Source of the DNA: Gemmatimonadaceae bacterium
GTDB taxonomy: Bacteria; Gemmatimonadota; Gemmatimonadetes; Gemmatimonadales; Gemmatimonadaceae
Direction of reading: 5' to 3'
NCBI GenBank assembly: GCA_036504815.1
Contig: DASXUN010000030.1
Location: 62,001-126,000 of the forward strand
DNA length: 64,000 nt
The position numbers were made by a program, and so were the translations under genes. Under the pieces are notes generated by a model. It was not told where the DNA came from, made no database searches, and was given only the letters and a program-made list of their open reading frames with translations. This document shows, in pieces, positions 16,972-25,153 of this stretch (its first letter is position 1; every line of letters starts with the position of its first letter).

Positions 16972-19650
16972 ATGACGATGCGCCCGCTGCGCGCGCTCCT
17001 GGCGTGCGCCGTGCTGCTCATACTGACCGCGCCGCGCTCCGCCCTCGGGCAGGACCACGGCGCGGCGGCGTTGGATCACCTGGTGCACGGCCTCACCGTC
17101 ACGCCGCGCGTGCTCGTCATCGCCGCGCACCCGGACGACGAGGACACGCAGCTCATCGCCTGGCTCAGCCGCGGGCGCCACGTCGAGACCGCCTACCTGT
17201 CGCTGACGCGCGGCGACGGCGGGCAGAACCTCATCGGCAACGAGCTTGGCGAGGCGCTCGGCGCCATTCGCACCGAGGAACTGCTCGCCGCGCGGCGTAT
17301 CGACGGCGGTCGACAGTACTTCACGCGCGCCTACGATTTCGGCTTCTCCAAGAGCGCCGAGGAGACCTTTAAGCACTGGGATCACGAAGACGTGCTGCGC
17401 GACGTCGTGACGGTGGTCCGCGCCTTCCGGCCCAACGTGATCGTGGCGGTCTTCTCGGGAACGCCGCGCGACGGCCACGGGCACCATCAGGTGTCGGGGA
17501 TCGTGGCGCGCGAGGCGTACGACCTGTCGGCGGACACCGTGCGGTTTCCGGTCGAGCAGTACGGCCCCGCGTGGGCAGCGCAGAAGTTCTATCGCGGCGC
17601 CCGTTTCACGGGAGTGCAGGCCACGATTTCGTTCAACGTGGGTGAGTATGACCCCGTCGCCGGCCGCAGCTACGCGGAGATCGCCGGCGAGAGCCGAAGC
17701 CAGCACCGCTCGCAGGGCTTCGGCGTGCTGCAGCGCCGCGGGGTCTCCATGGACGCCGTTGCACGGCAGGCCAGCCGGGTGAACGAGGCGACGCCCGCCA
17801 CGAGCGAGCGCTCGATCTTCGACGGCATCGACACGTCGCTCGCGCGGCTCGACGCCGGCTTGACGACGGCGGCGCGCGCGCAGCTGCAGATCGCCCGCGC
17901 CTACGCGGATTCCGCGCGGGCGGTGGCGGACCTCCGGCGCCCCGACCGCCTGGTGCCGCACCTGTCGGCCGTGGCGCGCGCCGTGTCGGCCGCGCGCCGG
18001 GACTGGCTGCCGTGCGTCGTGCCGGTCGGCTGGCGCCGCCGGCAGGACTTCGTGAACTGCACGCCAGCCCAGCTCGACGCCGATGCGGCCGTGGAGCTGA
18101 TGTATGCGCGCAGCAACGAGGCACTGCTCGAGGCCGCCGGCGTGGCGGTGGAAGTGACGGCGGAACGCGAACTGCTGGCCTTCGGCGACTCGATGCCGGG
18201 CACGATCACGGTGTACAACCGCGGCACGCAGCCGGTGACCGTGCGCGCCGTGCGCGTCAATGGCCACACGACGCCGCTGCCCGCGCCGGCCGTGATTGCG
18301 CCCGACAGCTCGTGGCGCACGATGTGCATGCTCGTCGGTCTCGTGGACACGCGTCCGTGGTGGGTGGGCGGCCGGCAGGGCGACATGTTCGCCGACCGCC
18401 GATCGCCGGCGGACGGGCTCAGCCGCGTGTCGGCCGTTTCCACCGGGATGCTGCGCGGCGTCGCGTTGCGCGAGGATTCGCGACGCGAATCCGAGGCGGG
18501 GGTGGACGTCGAGATCGCCGGCGTCACGGTCTCTTCGGCGCCTGAACCGTTCGTCTATCGTTTTGCCGACCCGGTGCTGGGCGAGCAGAACCGTCCCGTG
18601 GGTGGGGCGCCGGCCGTGTCCCTCGCCTTCGACCGCGGCCTTGAGTGGCTGCCGGCCGGCAAGCCGATGGACCGGATGCTGCGCCTCACGGTGCAGTCGT
18701 ACTCGACCACCCCGCGCACCTATACGCTCAAGGTGCTCGCGCCCAAGGGGATCACGGTCGACTCAGTGACGCGCACCCTGTCACTCGAACCGCTCGAGTC
18801 GCGCGAACTCTTCCTCCGCATCCGTGGCACGCTGGTCGAGGGACGCTACGAGTTCGGGGTCATCGCAGAAGGGGAGATGGGGCGGTACGCCGAGGGCTTC
18901 CGGACCATCGAGTACTCGCACATCCACCCCATTCGCCTCTATCGCTCGTCGGGCGTCTGGCTGCAGGCCGTGAATATCACCGTCCCCGCCGGGTTGCAGG
19001 TGGCGTACGTGCAGGGCGTCGGCGATCTCTCGGCGGCCGGACTGCGCCAGCTCGGCGTTCCGCTGACGGTCGTCACGCCAGCCGAACTTCCGCTGCTCGA
19101 TCTCACCCGCTTCACCACGGTGATCGTCGGCCCGCGGGCGTATCAGGCGTCACCTGAACTGCGCGCATACAACCGGCGCCTGCTGCAGTTCGTCAAGGAC
19201 GGCGGCACGATGCTGGTGCAGTACGGACAGCAGGAAATGGCGCGCCCCGGCCTGATGCCGTATCCGGTGTCGCTCGGACGTACCGCGCAGCGCGTGACGC
19301 TCGAGGACGCGCCGGTGACGGTGCTCGACCCCAAGTCGCGGCTGCTGAACTGGCCCAACAGGATCACTGAGGCCGACTGGACGAATTGGGTACAGGAGCG
19401 GGCGCTCTACATGCCCGGCGAGATCGACCGCCTCTACGAGACGCCGGTGGAAATGCATGATCCCGACGAGCCCGCAAATCGCGGCGCGATGCTGATGGCG
19501 ACCTATGGCAAGGGGACGTACGTGTACACCACGCTGTCGCTCTTCCGGCAGTTCCCGGCAGGCGTGCCGGGAAGCGCGCGCCTGTTCGTGAACCTGCTGT
19601 CGCAGGGGCGGGGCGCGGCGGCGCCCAGGCCGGCGCGCGTGCAGCCGTGA
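16972..19650 (+). CDS. Secreted LmbE/PIG-L family deacetylase with C-terminal extra domains
   Basis: An 892-residue exported protein (signal peptide to about residue 25). The LmbE zinc motif A-H-P-D-D-E is at about 52-57 and the second His motif H-G-H-H-Q near 170; the family removes acetyl groups from N-acetylglucosamine-like sugars. After about 350 residues the protein continues with a beta-sandwich region and, near 680-800, a glutamine-amidotransferase-like fold (V-G-P-R-A-Y then F-V-K-D-G-G-T-M-L-V-Q-Y). A GGAGGAAT ribosome site lies just before the ATG. The stop overlaps the tiny membrane gene in a GTGA junction and the symporter follows, so a secreted sugar deacetylase and an uptake system appear to be one operon. 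Confidence 0.88.
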   Translation: MTMRPLRALLACAVLLILTAPRSALGQDHGAAALDHLVHGLTVTPRVLVIAAHPDDEDTQLIAWLSRGRHVETAYLSLTRGDGGQNLIGNELGEALGAIRTEELLAARRIDGGRQYFTRAYDFGFSKSAEETFKHWDHEDVLRDVVTVVRAFRPNVIVAVFSGTPRDGHGHHQVSGIVAREAYDLSADTVRFPVEQYGPAWAAQKFYRGARFTGVQATISFNVGEYDPVAGRSYAEIAGESRSQHRSQGFGVLQRRGVSMDAVARQASRVNEATPATSERSIFDGIDTSLARLDAGLTTAARAQLQIARAYADSARAVADLRRPDRLVPHLSAVARAVSAARRDWLPCVVPVGWRRRQDFVNCTPAQLDADAAVELMYARSNEALLEAAGVAVEVTAERELLAFGDSMPGTITVYNRGTQPVTVRAVRVNGHTTPLPAPAVIAPDSSWRTMCMLVGLVDTRPWWVGGRQGDMFADRRSPADGLSRVSAVSTGMLRGVALREDSRRESEAGVDVEIAGVTVSSAPEPFVYRFADPVLGEQNRPVGGAPAVSLAFDRGLEWLPAGKPMDRMLRLTVQSYSTTPRTYTLKVLAPKGITVDSVTRTLSLEPLESRELFLRIRGTLVEGRYEFGVIAEGEMGRYAEGFRTIEYSHIHPIRLYRSSGVWLQAVNITVPAGLQVAYVQGVGDLSAAGLRQLGVPLTVVTPAELPLLDLTRFTTVIVGPRAYQASPELRAYNRRLLQFVKDGGTMLVQYGQQEMARPGLMPYPVSLGRTAQRVTLEDAPVTVLDPKSRLLNWPNRITEADWTNWVQERALYMPGEIDRLYETPVEMHDPDEPANRGAMLMATYGKGTYVYTTLSLFRQFPAGVPGSARLFVNLLSQGRGAAAPRPARVQP

Positions 19651-19745
19651 GCACGCCGTTCCGCCGGGTGCTCCTGCGCGTGCTCGCCGCTGAATTGGTG
19701 GCGTGGGCGCTGCTGTTCCTGCTGCAGACGCGATACGGGTGGTAG
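19647..19745 (+). CDS. Tiny single-helix membrane protein before the symporter
   Basis: A 32-residue product starting with GTG 19647 that overlaps the deacetylase stop and ends with TAG two bases before the symporter ATG. It has a basic N terminus (R-R and R), one hydrophobic helix of about 18 residues with Trp, and ends in Tyr-Gly-Trp. Its tight placement between two co-directional genes and its perfect helix suggest a real gene. Small proteins of this kind are known beside sodium/solute symporters in other bacteria, where they are called symporter small accessory proteins; whether this belongs to that group is my inference. Confidence 0.6.
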   Translation: MSTPFRRVLLRVLAAELVAWALLFLLQTRYGW

Positions 19746-19747
19746 CC

Positions 19748-21412
19748 ATGCACTGGATCAATTGGGCGATCGTCATCGGCTACCTCGCGTACATCTCGAT
19801 CGACGGGATCCGTCGCGCCAAGGGGACGAAGAAGCTGGAGGGGTACTTCCTCGGCAACCGCAGCCTGCCGTGGTGGGTGGTGGGGCTGTCGGTGATGGCC
19901 ACGCAGCTGTCGGCCATCACGATGATTGGCACGACGGGGCAGGGCGCGAATGACGGGATGCGCTTCGTGCAGTTCTACTTCGGGCTGCCGGTGGCGCTGG
20001 TGATCCTCGGCGTGACGCTGGTGCCGTTCCTCCACGGCGCGAAGGTGTACACGGCGTACGAGTTTCTCGAGAAGCGCTTCGACGCCCGCACCCGGTCGCT
20101 CACCAGCCTGCTCTTCCTGCTGTCGCGGGGGCTCTCGTGCGGCACCATCATTGCGGCGCCGGCGGTGGTGTTTGCCTCCATCTTCGGCATGCCGATTCCC
20201 TATGCCGTTGCCCTCATCGGCGTGCCGACGGTGATCTACACGATGATCGGCGGCGTGCAGGCGGTGGCGTGGACCGACGTCAAGCAGATGGTCCTCGTCA
20301 TCACGGCGATCGTCGCGGTCATCGTCGTGCTGCTGATGCGCATCCCCGTCAACCCGGACGATGCCCTCCGCGTCGCCGGAGCGGCGGGACGGCTGCAGGT
20401 CTTCGACTTCGACTTCACGCTCACCAAGCAGTACACGTTCTGGAGCGGGATCATCGGCGGCACGTTCCTGATGCTCTCGTATTTCGGGACGGACCAGAGC
20501 CAGGTCCAGCGCTATCTCACCGCGAAGTCCGTGGACGAGGCGCGCAGTTCGCACCTGATCAGCGCGTACTGGAAGATCCCGTTGCAGGCGATGGTGCTGC
20601 TGGTCGGCGTGCTGGTCTTCGTCTTTTACCTCTTCACGCCGCCGCCGCTGTACTACAACCCGGCGCAGGCCGCGCGCGCGAAAGCGGCCGACCCGGCGGC
20701 GTTCGCCGCGGTGTCGGCGCGCTATGACGCGGCGCTGGCCCTCAGGGCCAGTGCGGCGCGCGCGCTCTCGGCGGCGCCCGCCTCCGCCGACGCGCCGCGC
20801 CGCGACCTGCGCGCCAGCGACCAGGCGGTGGCGGCCGTGCGGACGGACGCGATGAAGATCGGCGCCGCTCCCGGGGCGAAGCCGGTGTCGGACGTGAACT
20901 ACATCATTCCGCACTTCGTGCTCACCGAGCTCCCCATCGGCCTGACGGGCATCTTCATCGCGGCCGTCATCGCCGCGGCGATGTCGGCCGTGGCGGGTGA
21001 ACTGGCGTCGCTGTCGAGCACAACGGTCATCGATCTCTATCGGCGGTGGGTGCGCCCCGAAGCGGACGACGCGCACTACCTCAAGGTGTCGCGCGCGGCC
21101 ACCGGGGCCTGGGGCGTCTTTGCCTGCGTGGTGGCGACCTTCGCGGCCAACCTCGGTTCGCTCATCGAGGTGGTGAACCGGTTCGGGTCGTATTTCTACG
21201 GTTCCATCCTCGGCGTCTTCCTGCTCGCCATGATTCCGCGCACGCGGGGCAGTGGTGCGTTCTATGGCCTGCTGGCCGGCATGGCGGCGGTCGGCGCCGT
21301 GAACTTCAGCGCGCCATCGGTGGCGTACCTGTGGTATAACGTCATCGGCGCGGTGACGGTGGTGATGGTCGGGATGCTGTTCGGCCGGAAGCCGGAGACG
21401 GCGGCCGCCTGA
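19748..21412 (+). CDS. Sodium:solute symporter family transporter
   Basis: A 554-residue transporter of the SSS family that takes up a small solute with sodium. About 13 membrane helices are predicted, with the family start (Y-F-L-G-N-R-S-L-P-W-W-V-V-G-L-S) near residue 38, Q-L-S-A-I-T-M-I-G-T-T-G-Q near 56 and G-G-V-Q-A-V-A-W-T-D near 172, which is typical of sodium/glucose-like members. A polar Ala-rich insert of about 85 residues (about 310-395) separates two helices. ATG 19748 is used because it starts the first helix. Operon context with the LmbE-like protein suggests an amino-sugar-related substrate, but this is a guess. Confidence 0.92.
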   Translation: MHWINWAIVIGYLAYISIDGIRRAKGTKKLEGYFLGNRSLPWWVVGLSVMATQLSAITMIGTTGQGANDGMRFVQFYFGLPVALVILGVTLVPFLHGAKVYTAYEFLEKRFDARTRSLTSLLFLLSRGLSCGTIIAAPAVVFASIFGMPIPYAVALIGVPTVIYTMIGGVQAVAWTDVKQMVLVITAIVAVIVVLLMRIPVNPDDALRVAGAAGRLQVFDFDFTLTKQYTFWSGIIGGTFLMLSYFGTDQSQVQRYLTAKSVDEARSSHLISAYWKIPLQAMVLLVGVLVFVFYLFTPPPLYYNPAQAARAKAADPAAFAAVSARYDAALALRASAARALSAAPASADAPRRDLRASDQAVAAVRTDAMKIGAAPGAKPVSDVNYIIPHFVLTELPIGLTGIFIAAVIAAAMSAVAGELASLSSTTVIDLYRRWVRPEADDAHYLKVSRAATGAWGVFACVVATFAANLGSLIEVVNRFGSYFYGSILGVFLLAMIPRTRGSGAFYGLLAGMAAVGAVNFSAPSVAYLWYNVIGAVTVVMVGMLFGRKPETAAA

Positions 21413-21460
21413 CCGCGCGCCGCCACAATTCGGGGCGCGACCTGCAGGAGGAGGTTCAGC

Positions 21461-22198
21461 ATGACGAAGCGCGAGCTTGGGCCAACGGTGACCGGCACCA
21501 CCCCCCGCGAGCAACGACTGGCCGCGGCGGGACGCGTGGCGGCGGGACTGATGCACGAGTTCCGCAATGTCCTGATGCCCATCGCCAACGCCGCCTTCGT
21601 GCTCGAGCAGCAGGCGGAGGATCCAGCGAAGGTGCGTGAACTCGCCCGGCGGCTCGCGCAGATGGCGCAGGTGCGCGGCCGGGTGCTCGACCGGCTTCGC
21701 GATTTCCTTCGGCAGGACGCCGAACGCTTTCCCGACGACGCCGTCGTGGACCTGTCGGCGGCAGTCCGGGAGACGGTGGCGCTCTGCACGACGCTGGCGG
21801 CATCGCAGCCGAATGCGGCGCCCCGATTTGCCTGCGAGGCAGTCGCCGAGTTGCCGGTGGCCGGCGACGGGAACGACCTCAGGACCGCGGTCTTCGAACT
21901 GCTCCTCAATGCGATGGAGGCGACCCCGGCTGGTGGCGTCATTCGCGTCCGCACCTGGTCGGACGGGGATCGCGCCGTCCTCGAAGTGCGTGACGCGGGG
22001 GCCGGCCTGACGGAAGGGATGGCGGAAGTCGCGTTCGACCCTTTCATTTCATCCAAGGGAGAGCTCGACGCGGGGCTCGGACTGTCAGCAGCCTGGGGCA
22101 TCGCGCGTCGCCACAACGGCGAACTCACCCTCGGAACAGTTGTTTCCGGCGGTGCAGTCGCGGTCCTCAGCTTACCCCGCTTCGCCGCTGTTCGGTGA
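21461..22198 (+). CDS. Soluble sensor histidine kinase
   Basis: A 245-residue cytoplasmic kinase with no membrane helix and no separate sensor domain. The dimerisation helix carries the phospho-accepting His32 in M-H-E-F-R-N, and the catalytic domain shows the N box (E-L-L-L-N-A-M-E-A), the G1 box (V-R-D-A-G-A-G-L) and the G2 region (G-L-G-L-S-A-A-W-G-I-A-R-R-H). A strong GGAGGAGG ribosome site precedes the ATG. The next gene, 16 bases downstream, is a response regulator, its probable partner. The input signal must come from another protein or from a ligand bound by this small protein. Confidence 0.88.
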   Translation: MTKRELGPTVTGTTPREQRLAAAGRVAAGLMHEFRNVLMPIANAAFVLEQQAEDPAKVRELARRLAQMAQVRGRVLDRLRDFLRQDAERFPDDAVVDLSAAVRETVALCTTLAASQPNAAPRFACEAVAELPVAGDGNDLRTAVFELLLNAMEATPAGGVIRVRTWSDGDRAVLEVRDAGAGLTEGMAEVAFDPFISSKGELDAGLGLSAAWGIARRHNGELTLGTVVSGGAVAVLSLPRFAAVR

Positions 22199-22214
22199 GT
22201 ACAACGGTATTCCA

Positions 22215-22835
22215 ATGGCCGCCACCATGACCCCCGTTTCCGCAACCAGCGCCCGAGTCCTCGTCGTCGATGACGAACTCACCGCCCGTGAATCGCTGAC
22301 GGAATTGCTCACGACGCTCGGCCATGACGTGCTTGACGCCGTGCCCGACGCCGCGACGGCCGAGGAGCGCGCCAAGACCCTGCGCCCCGACGCGATCCTG
22401 ATGGACGTTCTGCTTCCAGGCGCCAACGGCATCGAGGCGGCGCAGGCCATCTCGCGCGCCCTTCCCGGCACCGCCATCCTGCTGATCAGCGGAGACGAGA
22501 CGATCCGGCTTACCGATGCCGAAGCTGATGCTTCGGGGGCCGTCGCCTTCCTCACGAAGCCGGTGCCGCCCCGGGTGCTCGACTCGGCCATCCGGCTCGC
22601 CGTCGCGCGCGCAACCGCGCTGCGCCAGGCCCGCCAGGAGGCGCTCGATCTCAAGCAGATGCTCGAAGACCGCAAGCTCATCGAGCGGGCCAAGGGAATC
22701 CTGATGCGCCGCACGGGCTGCTCCGAGCCCGAGGCGTACCGCATCCTGCAACGGTCGTCCCAGGACCGCTCCAAGAAGATGGTCGACATCGCCCGCGCGG
22801 TGCTCGACGCGGAGCCGGGCGCGACCCCTTCGTAA
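22215..22835 (+). CDS. Response regulator with ANTAR RNA-binding output domain
   Basis: A 206-residue regulator. The receiver domain has acidic residues in V-V-D-D-E near 18-22 and the phospho-acceptor Asp64 in I-L-M-D-V-L-L-P-G, with the Lys in F-L-T-K-P. The C-terminal part (about 140-200) has the ANTAR pattern L-I-E-R-A-K-G-I-L-M-R-R-x-G-x-S-E-x-E-A-Y. ANTAR domains bind paired hexaloop hairpins in mRNA leaders and stop premature termination, so the output is probably antitermination of target transcripts. The targets are not obvious here. ATG 22215 is preferred to an upstream ATG at 22140 that lies inside the kinase gene. Confidence 0.9.
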   Translation: MAATMTPVSATSARVLVVDDELTARESLTELLTTLGHDVLDAVPDAATAEERAKTLRPDAILMDVLLPGANGIEAAQAISRALPGTAILLISGDETIRLTDAEADASGAVAFLTKPVPPRVLDSAIRLAVARATALRQARQEALDLKQMLEDRKLIERAKGILMRRTGCSEPEAYRILQRSSQDRSKKMVDIARAVLDAEPGATPS

Positions 22836-22858
22836 ACACGCGAGGTCCGCGCGCCAGT

Positions 22859-24124
22859 CTACCGGGCATCCTCGACCGCAGGCTGCCCGTACGATTCCAT
22901 GTCGAGTCCCAGCAGGATGGTCAGGAGCACCACCGCCGCGGCAGTGAGGAACGGCACCTGCTGGCCCAGGTGATCGTACGCCCATCCGAAGTAGAGCGGG
23001 CCCGCCACGCGGGCAATGCCGCCGAACGTCTGCTGCACGCCCATGTACAGGCCGCGCTCGTGTGACGCGACGACACGGCTCAGCAGCCCGGTGACGCACG
23101 GGAAGGTGAAGGCCGTGCCCAGCGGCACGAGCGCCACCGCGATGGCGAGCACCGGAATGTTGGGCGCGAAGGGCATGCCGCCCAGTCCGCAGGCGAGCAG
23201 CACCATTCCCAGTCGGGACAGCTGTGCCTCCCCGAATCGGTCCACCATCTTGCCGAGGATCAGCGCGCGCGTGATCACCGAGATGACGCCGATGTACGTG
23301 AAGAAGAACCCGATCGTCGCCGCCGTCACGCCGAATTTCCAGGAGAGGAACAGGGCCAGCGCGGTGGACTGCGCCTGGAACGACCCCATCGTGATGGCAT
23401 AGATCCAGATGAGCCGCGACGACGGTTCGGCGCTGTGCGAGACGACGCGCCAGATGGCCTCGCCAGACTTCCGTACCGTCTTGCCGGCGGCGTGCACGGC
23501 CGCGGTGTCGTGCGATTCGGTGAGGTAGTGGAAGGCGAAGAGCATCGTGATGCACGACATCAGCGCCGCGGCGAGCCCGGGACCGCTCTTCCCGAGGAAG
23601 TGCATGGCCGCGCCACCGATCACCGGGCCCAGCGCCACGCCGGCGTTGGTCGCTGCCGAGAGCCAACCCAGCGCCTTGGCGCGCTCTTCCGGCTTCGTCG
23701 AATCGGCCACATACGCCTGGATGACGCCGACGGTCCCGCCCCCCGCGCCCTGCACGATGCGGCTGAGGAAGAGCCAGTCGAGCGTCGGCGCGTACGCGAA
23801 GACGATGTACGCCAGCGCCGAGCCACCGAGGCCAATCATCATCGCCGGCCGGCGGCCGAACCGGTCCGACACCCGCCCCCACTGCGGCGCGCTCATCAAC
23901 TGCACCACGGCATACGTCGCAATGAGGAGCGACACGGCCGCCCCCTCGCCGCCCATGCCGATGGACGCGAGCAGGCGCCCCATCACCCCGCTCTGGTGCA
24001 TGTCCTTGGCGTAGAACGGCAGGAGCGGAACGACCATCAGGATCCCCACCATGTCCATAAAGGCGGTGATCATGAGGACGACCAGCTTGCCGCGTCCCTC
24101 GGCCGCTGCGATGGGTGCCTTCAT
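22859..24124 (-). CDS. MFS drug/metabolite exporter (TetA-like, DHA1 family)
   Basis: A 421-residue inner-membrane exporter with 12 predicted helices. Motif A of the major facilitator family is seen between helices 2 and 3 (R-V-S-D-R-F-G-R-R-P), and D-x-x-G-x-x-x-V-x-P-L-L-P near the start is typical of the TetA-like group. Helix 5 carries G-P-V-I-G-G, the antiporter signature. Substrate unknown. It converges with the response regulator and lies 6 bases after the CopD-family gene on the same strand, so the two are probably co-transcribed. Confidence 0.88.
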   Translation of the reverse strand: MKAPIAAAEGRGKLVVLMITAFMDMVGILMVVPLLPFYAKDMHQSGVMGRLLASIGMGGEGAAVSLLIATYAVVQLMSAPQWGRVSDRFGRRPAMMIGLGGSALAYIVFAYAPTLDWLFLSRIVQGAGGGTVGVIQAYVADSTKPEERAKALGWLSAATNAGVALGPVIGGAAMHFLGKSGPGLAAALMSCITMLFAFHYLTESHDTAAVHAAGKTVRKSGEAIWRVVSHSAEPSSRLIWIYAITMGSFQAQSTALALFLSWKFGVTAATIGFFFTYIGVISVITRALILGKMVDRFGEAQLSRLGMVLLACGLGGMPFAPNIPVLAIAVALVPLGTAFTFPCVTGLLSRVVASHERGLYMGVQQTFGGIARVAGPLYFGWAYDHLGQQVPFLTAAAVVLLTILLGLDMESYGQPAVEDAR

Positions 24125-24130
24125 GTGCGT

Positions 24131-25030
24131 CTATCCGATTGGAGGCGTGCCGACCAGGACGGCCGTCACGAGCAGCACGATGAGGGCAAACACACACTCA
24201 CCCAGCAGGGAGCGTCCCACCGTATCCGGGCGGATCGCGCTGGCGCGCCGGGTCGCCAGCTTCGAATGCCCGGCGCCGATGAATCCCACCACGCCCGCCA
24301 GCAGCAATTTGGCGACGAACAGGCCGCTGTAGCTCGAGGAGGCGATCCCTTCGGGAACGCCCATGCGAAGCCACGCGGAGGTGAGCCCCGTCGCAAAGAC
24401 AGTTGGCGCGGCGACCATCGCCACGGGATGGAAGCCTGCGAAGAGCGCCGCGGCCGCCGCCGCGCCGCCGTCCGCCCAACGCGTCCGCGCGACAAGTAGG
24501 GTGAGGAGCGCCAAGCCGCCCACCCACGCTCCCGCGGCCGCGCCGTGCACGACATCCACGAGATACGCGACGCCCTGCAGTTCGTGCGCGCTGCCGGCAT
24601 GAGCGAGCGCCGGCGGAATGAGCGCGAGCGCGATCACGCTCGCCTCCGCTCCGATGGGCCACGCGGTTTGCGGACGGGCGCGCATCGCGAGGAAGATTGC
24701 GGCCAGGCCGGCCACGACGGCCTGCGCGTGGAGGGCGATCGTCCAGGTGATGCTGTTGAAGAGGCGCTCCACGGCATCCGGCCCGGACGGGAGCGCCGAC
24801 CCCGGCACCTGTGAGCGCACGAGGGCGGTGACGGCGACCGCGATGGAGCACCACGTCGCGGCACGCACGGCCAGCGCCTGCCACCCCTGGCGTTCTGCTG
24901 CGTCCGCGGTGACCGGCACTCGCGGCAGCACGAACCGATGGAATGCCCACGCCCCGAGTGCGCCGGTGGTCGCGGTGAACGCGACGAACCGCAGCGCGAT
25001 GGCAAGCCAGCCGCCGGCGCCGTCAATCAT
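24131..25030 (-). CDS. CopD family membrane protein (copy 1)
   Basis: A 299-residue protein with about eight membrane helices. The later part matches the copper resistance D domain: a H-A-G-S-A-H region, H-G-A-A-A-G-A-W-V-G-G-L near the middle and F-V-A-K-L-L-L-A-G-V-V-G-F-I-G-A near the end. CopD proteins move copper, or anions in related groups, across the inner membrane; the true substrate is not proven. ATG 25030 is used; a longer frame has a non-conserved basic tail. It precedes the MFS gene on the same strand. A second CopD-like gene lies at 26679, with nadB between them. Confidence 0.82.
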   Translation of the reverse strand: MIDGAGGWLAIALRFVAFTATTGALGAWAFHRFVLPRVPVTADAAERQGWQALAVRAATWCSIAVAVTALVRSQVPGSALPSGPDAVERLFNSITWTIALHAQAVVAGLAAIFLAMRARPQTAWPIGAEASVIALALIPPALAHAGSAHELQGVAYLVDVVHGAAAGAWVGGLALLTLLVARTRWADGGAAAAAALFAGFHPVAMVAAPTVFATGLTSAWLRMGVPEGIASSSYSGLFVAKLLLAGVVGFIGAGHSKLATRRASAIRPDTVGRSLLGECVFALIVLLVTAVLVGTPPIG

Positions 25031-25153
25031 GGCGAGCCGGGGTCTTCGGGAGGGGGGACGCACGCATGCACCGAATTTCGCCTGCGCGGCGCCCCCTGCC
25101 AACCTCCTCGGGCCCGGGCTTCACCCACGGGTGCCAAAGTGCGAGCATTAGAC

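Noticed and set aside
19364-21556. A 730-codon minus-strand frame over the symporter gene
   Set aside because: Composition is Arg/His/Gly-rich with no family; the plus strand has a clear transporter.
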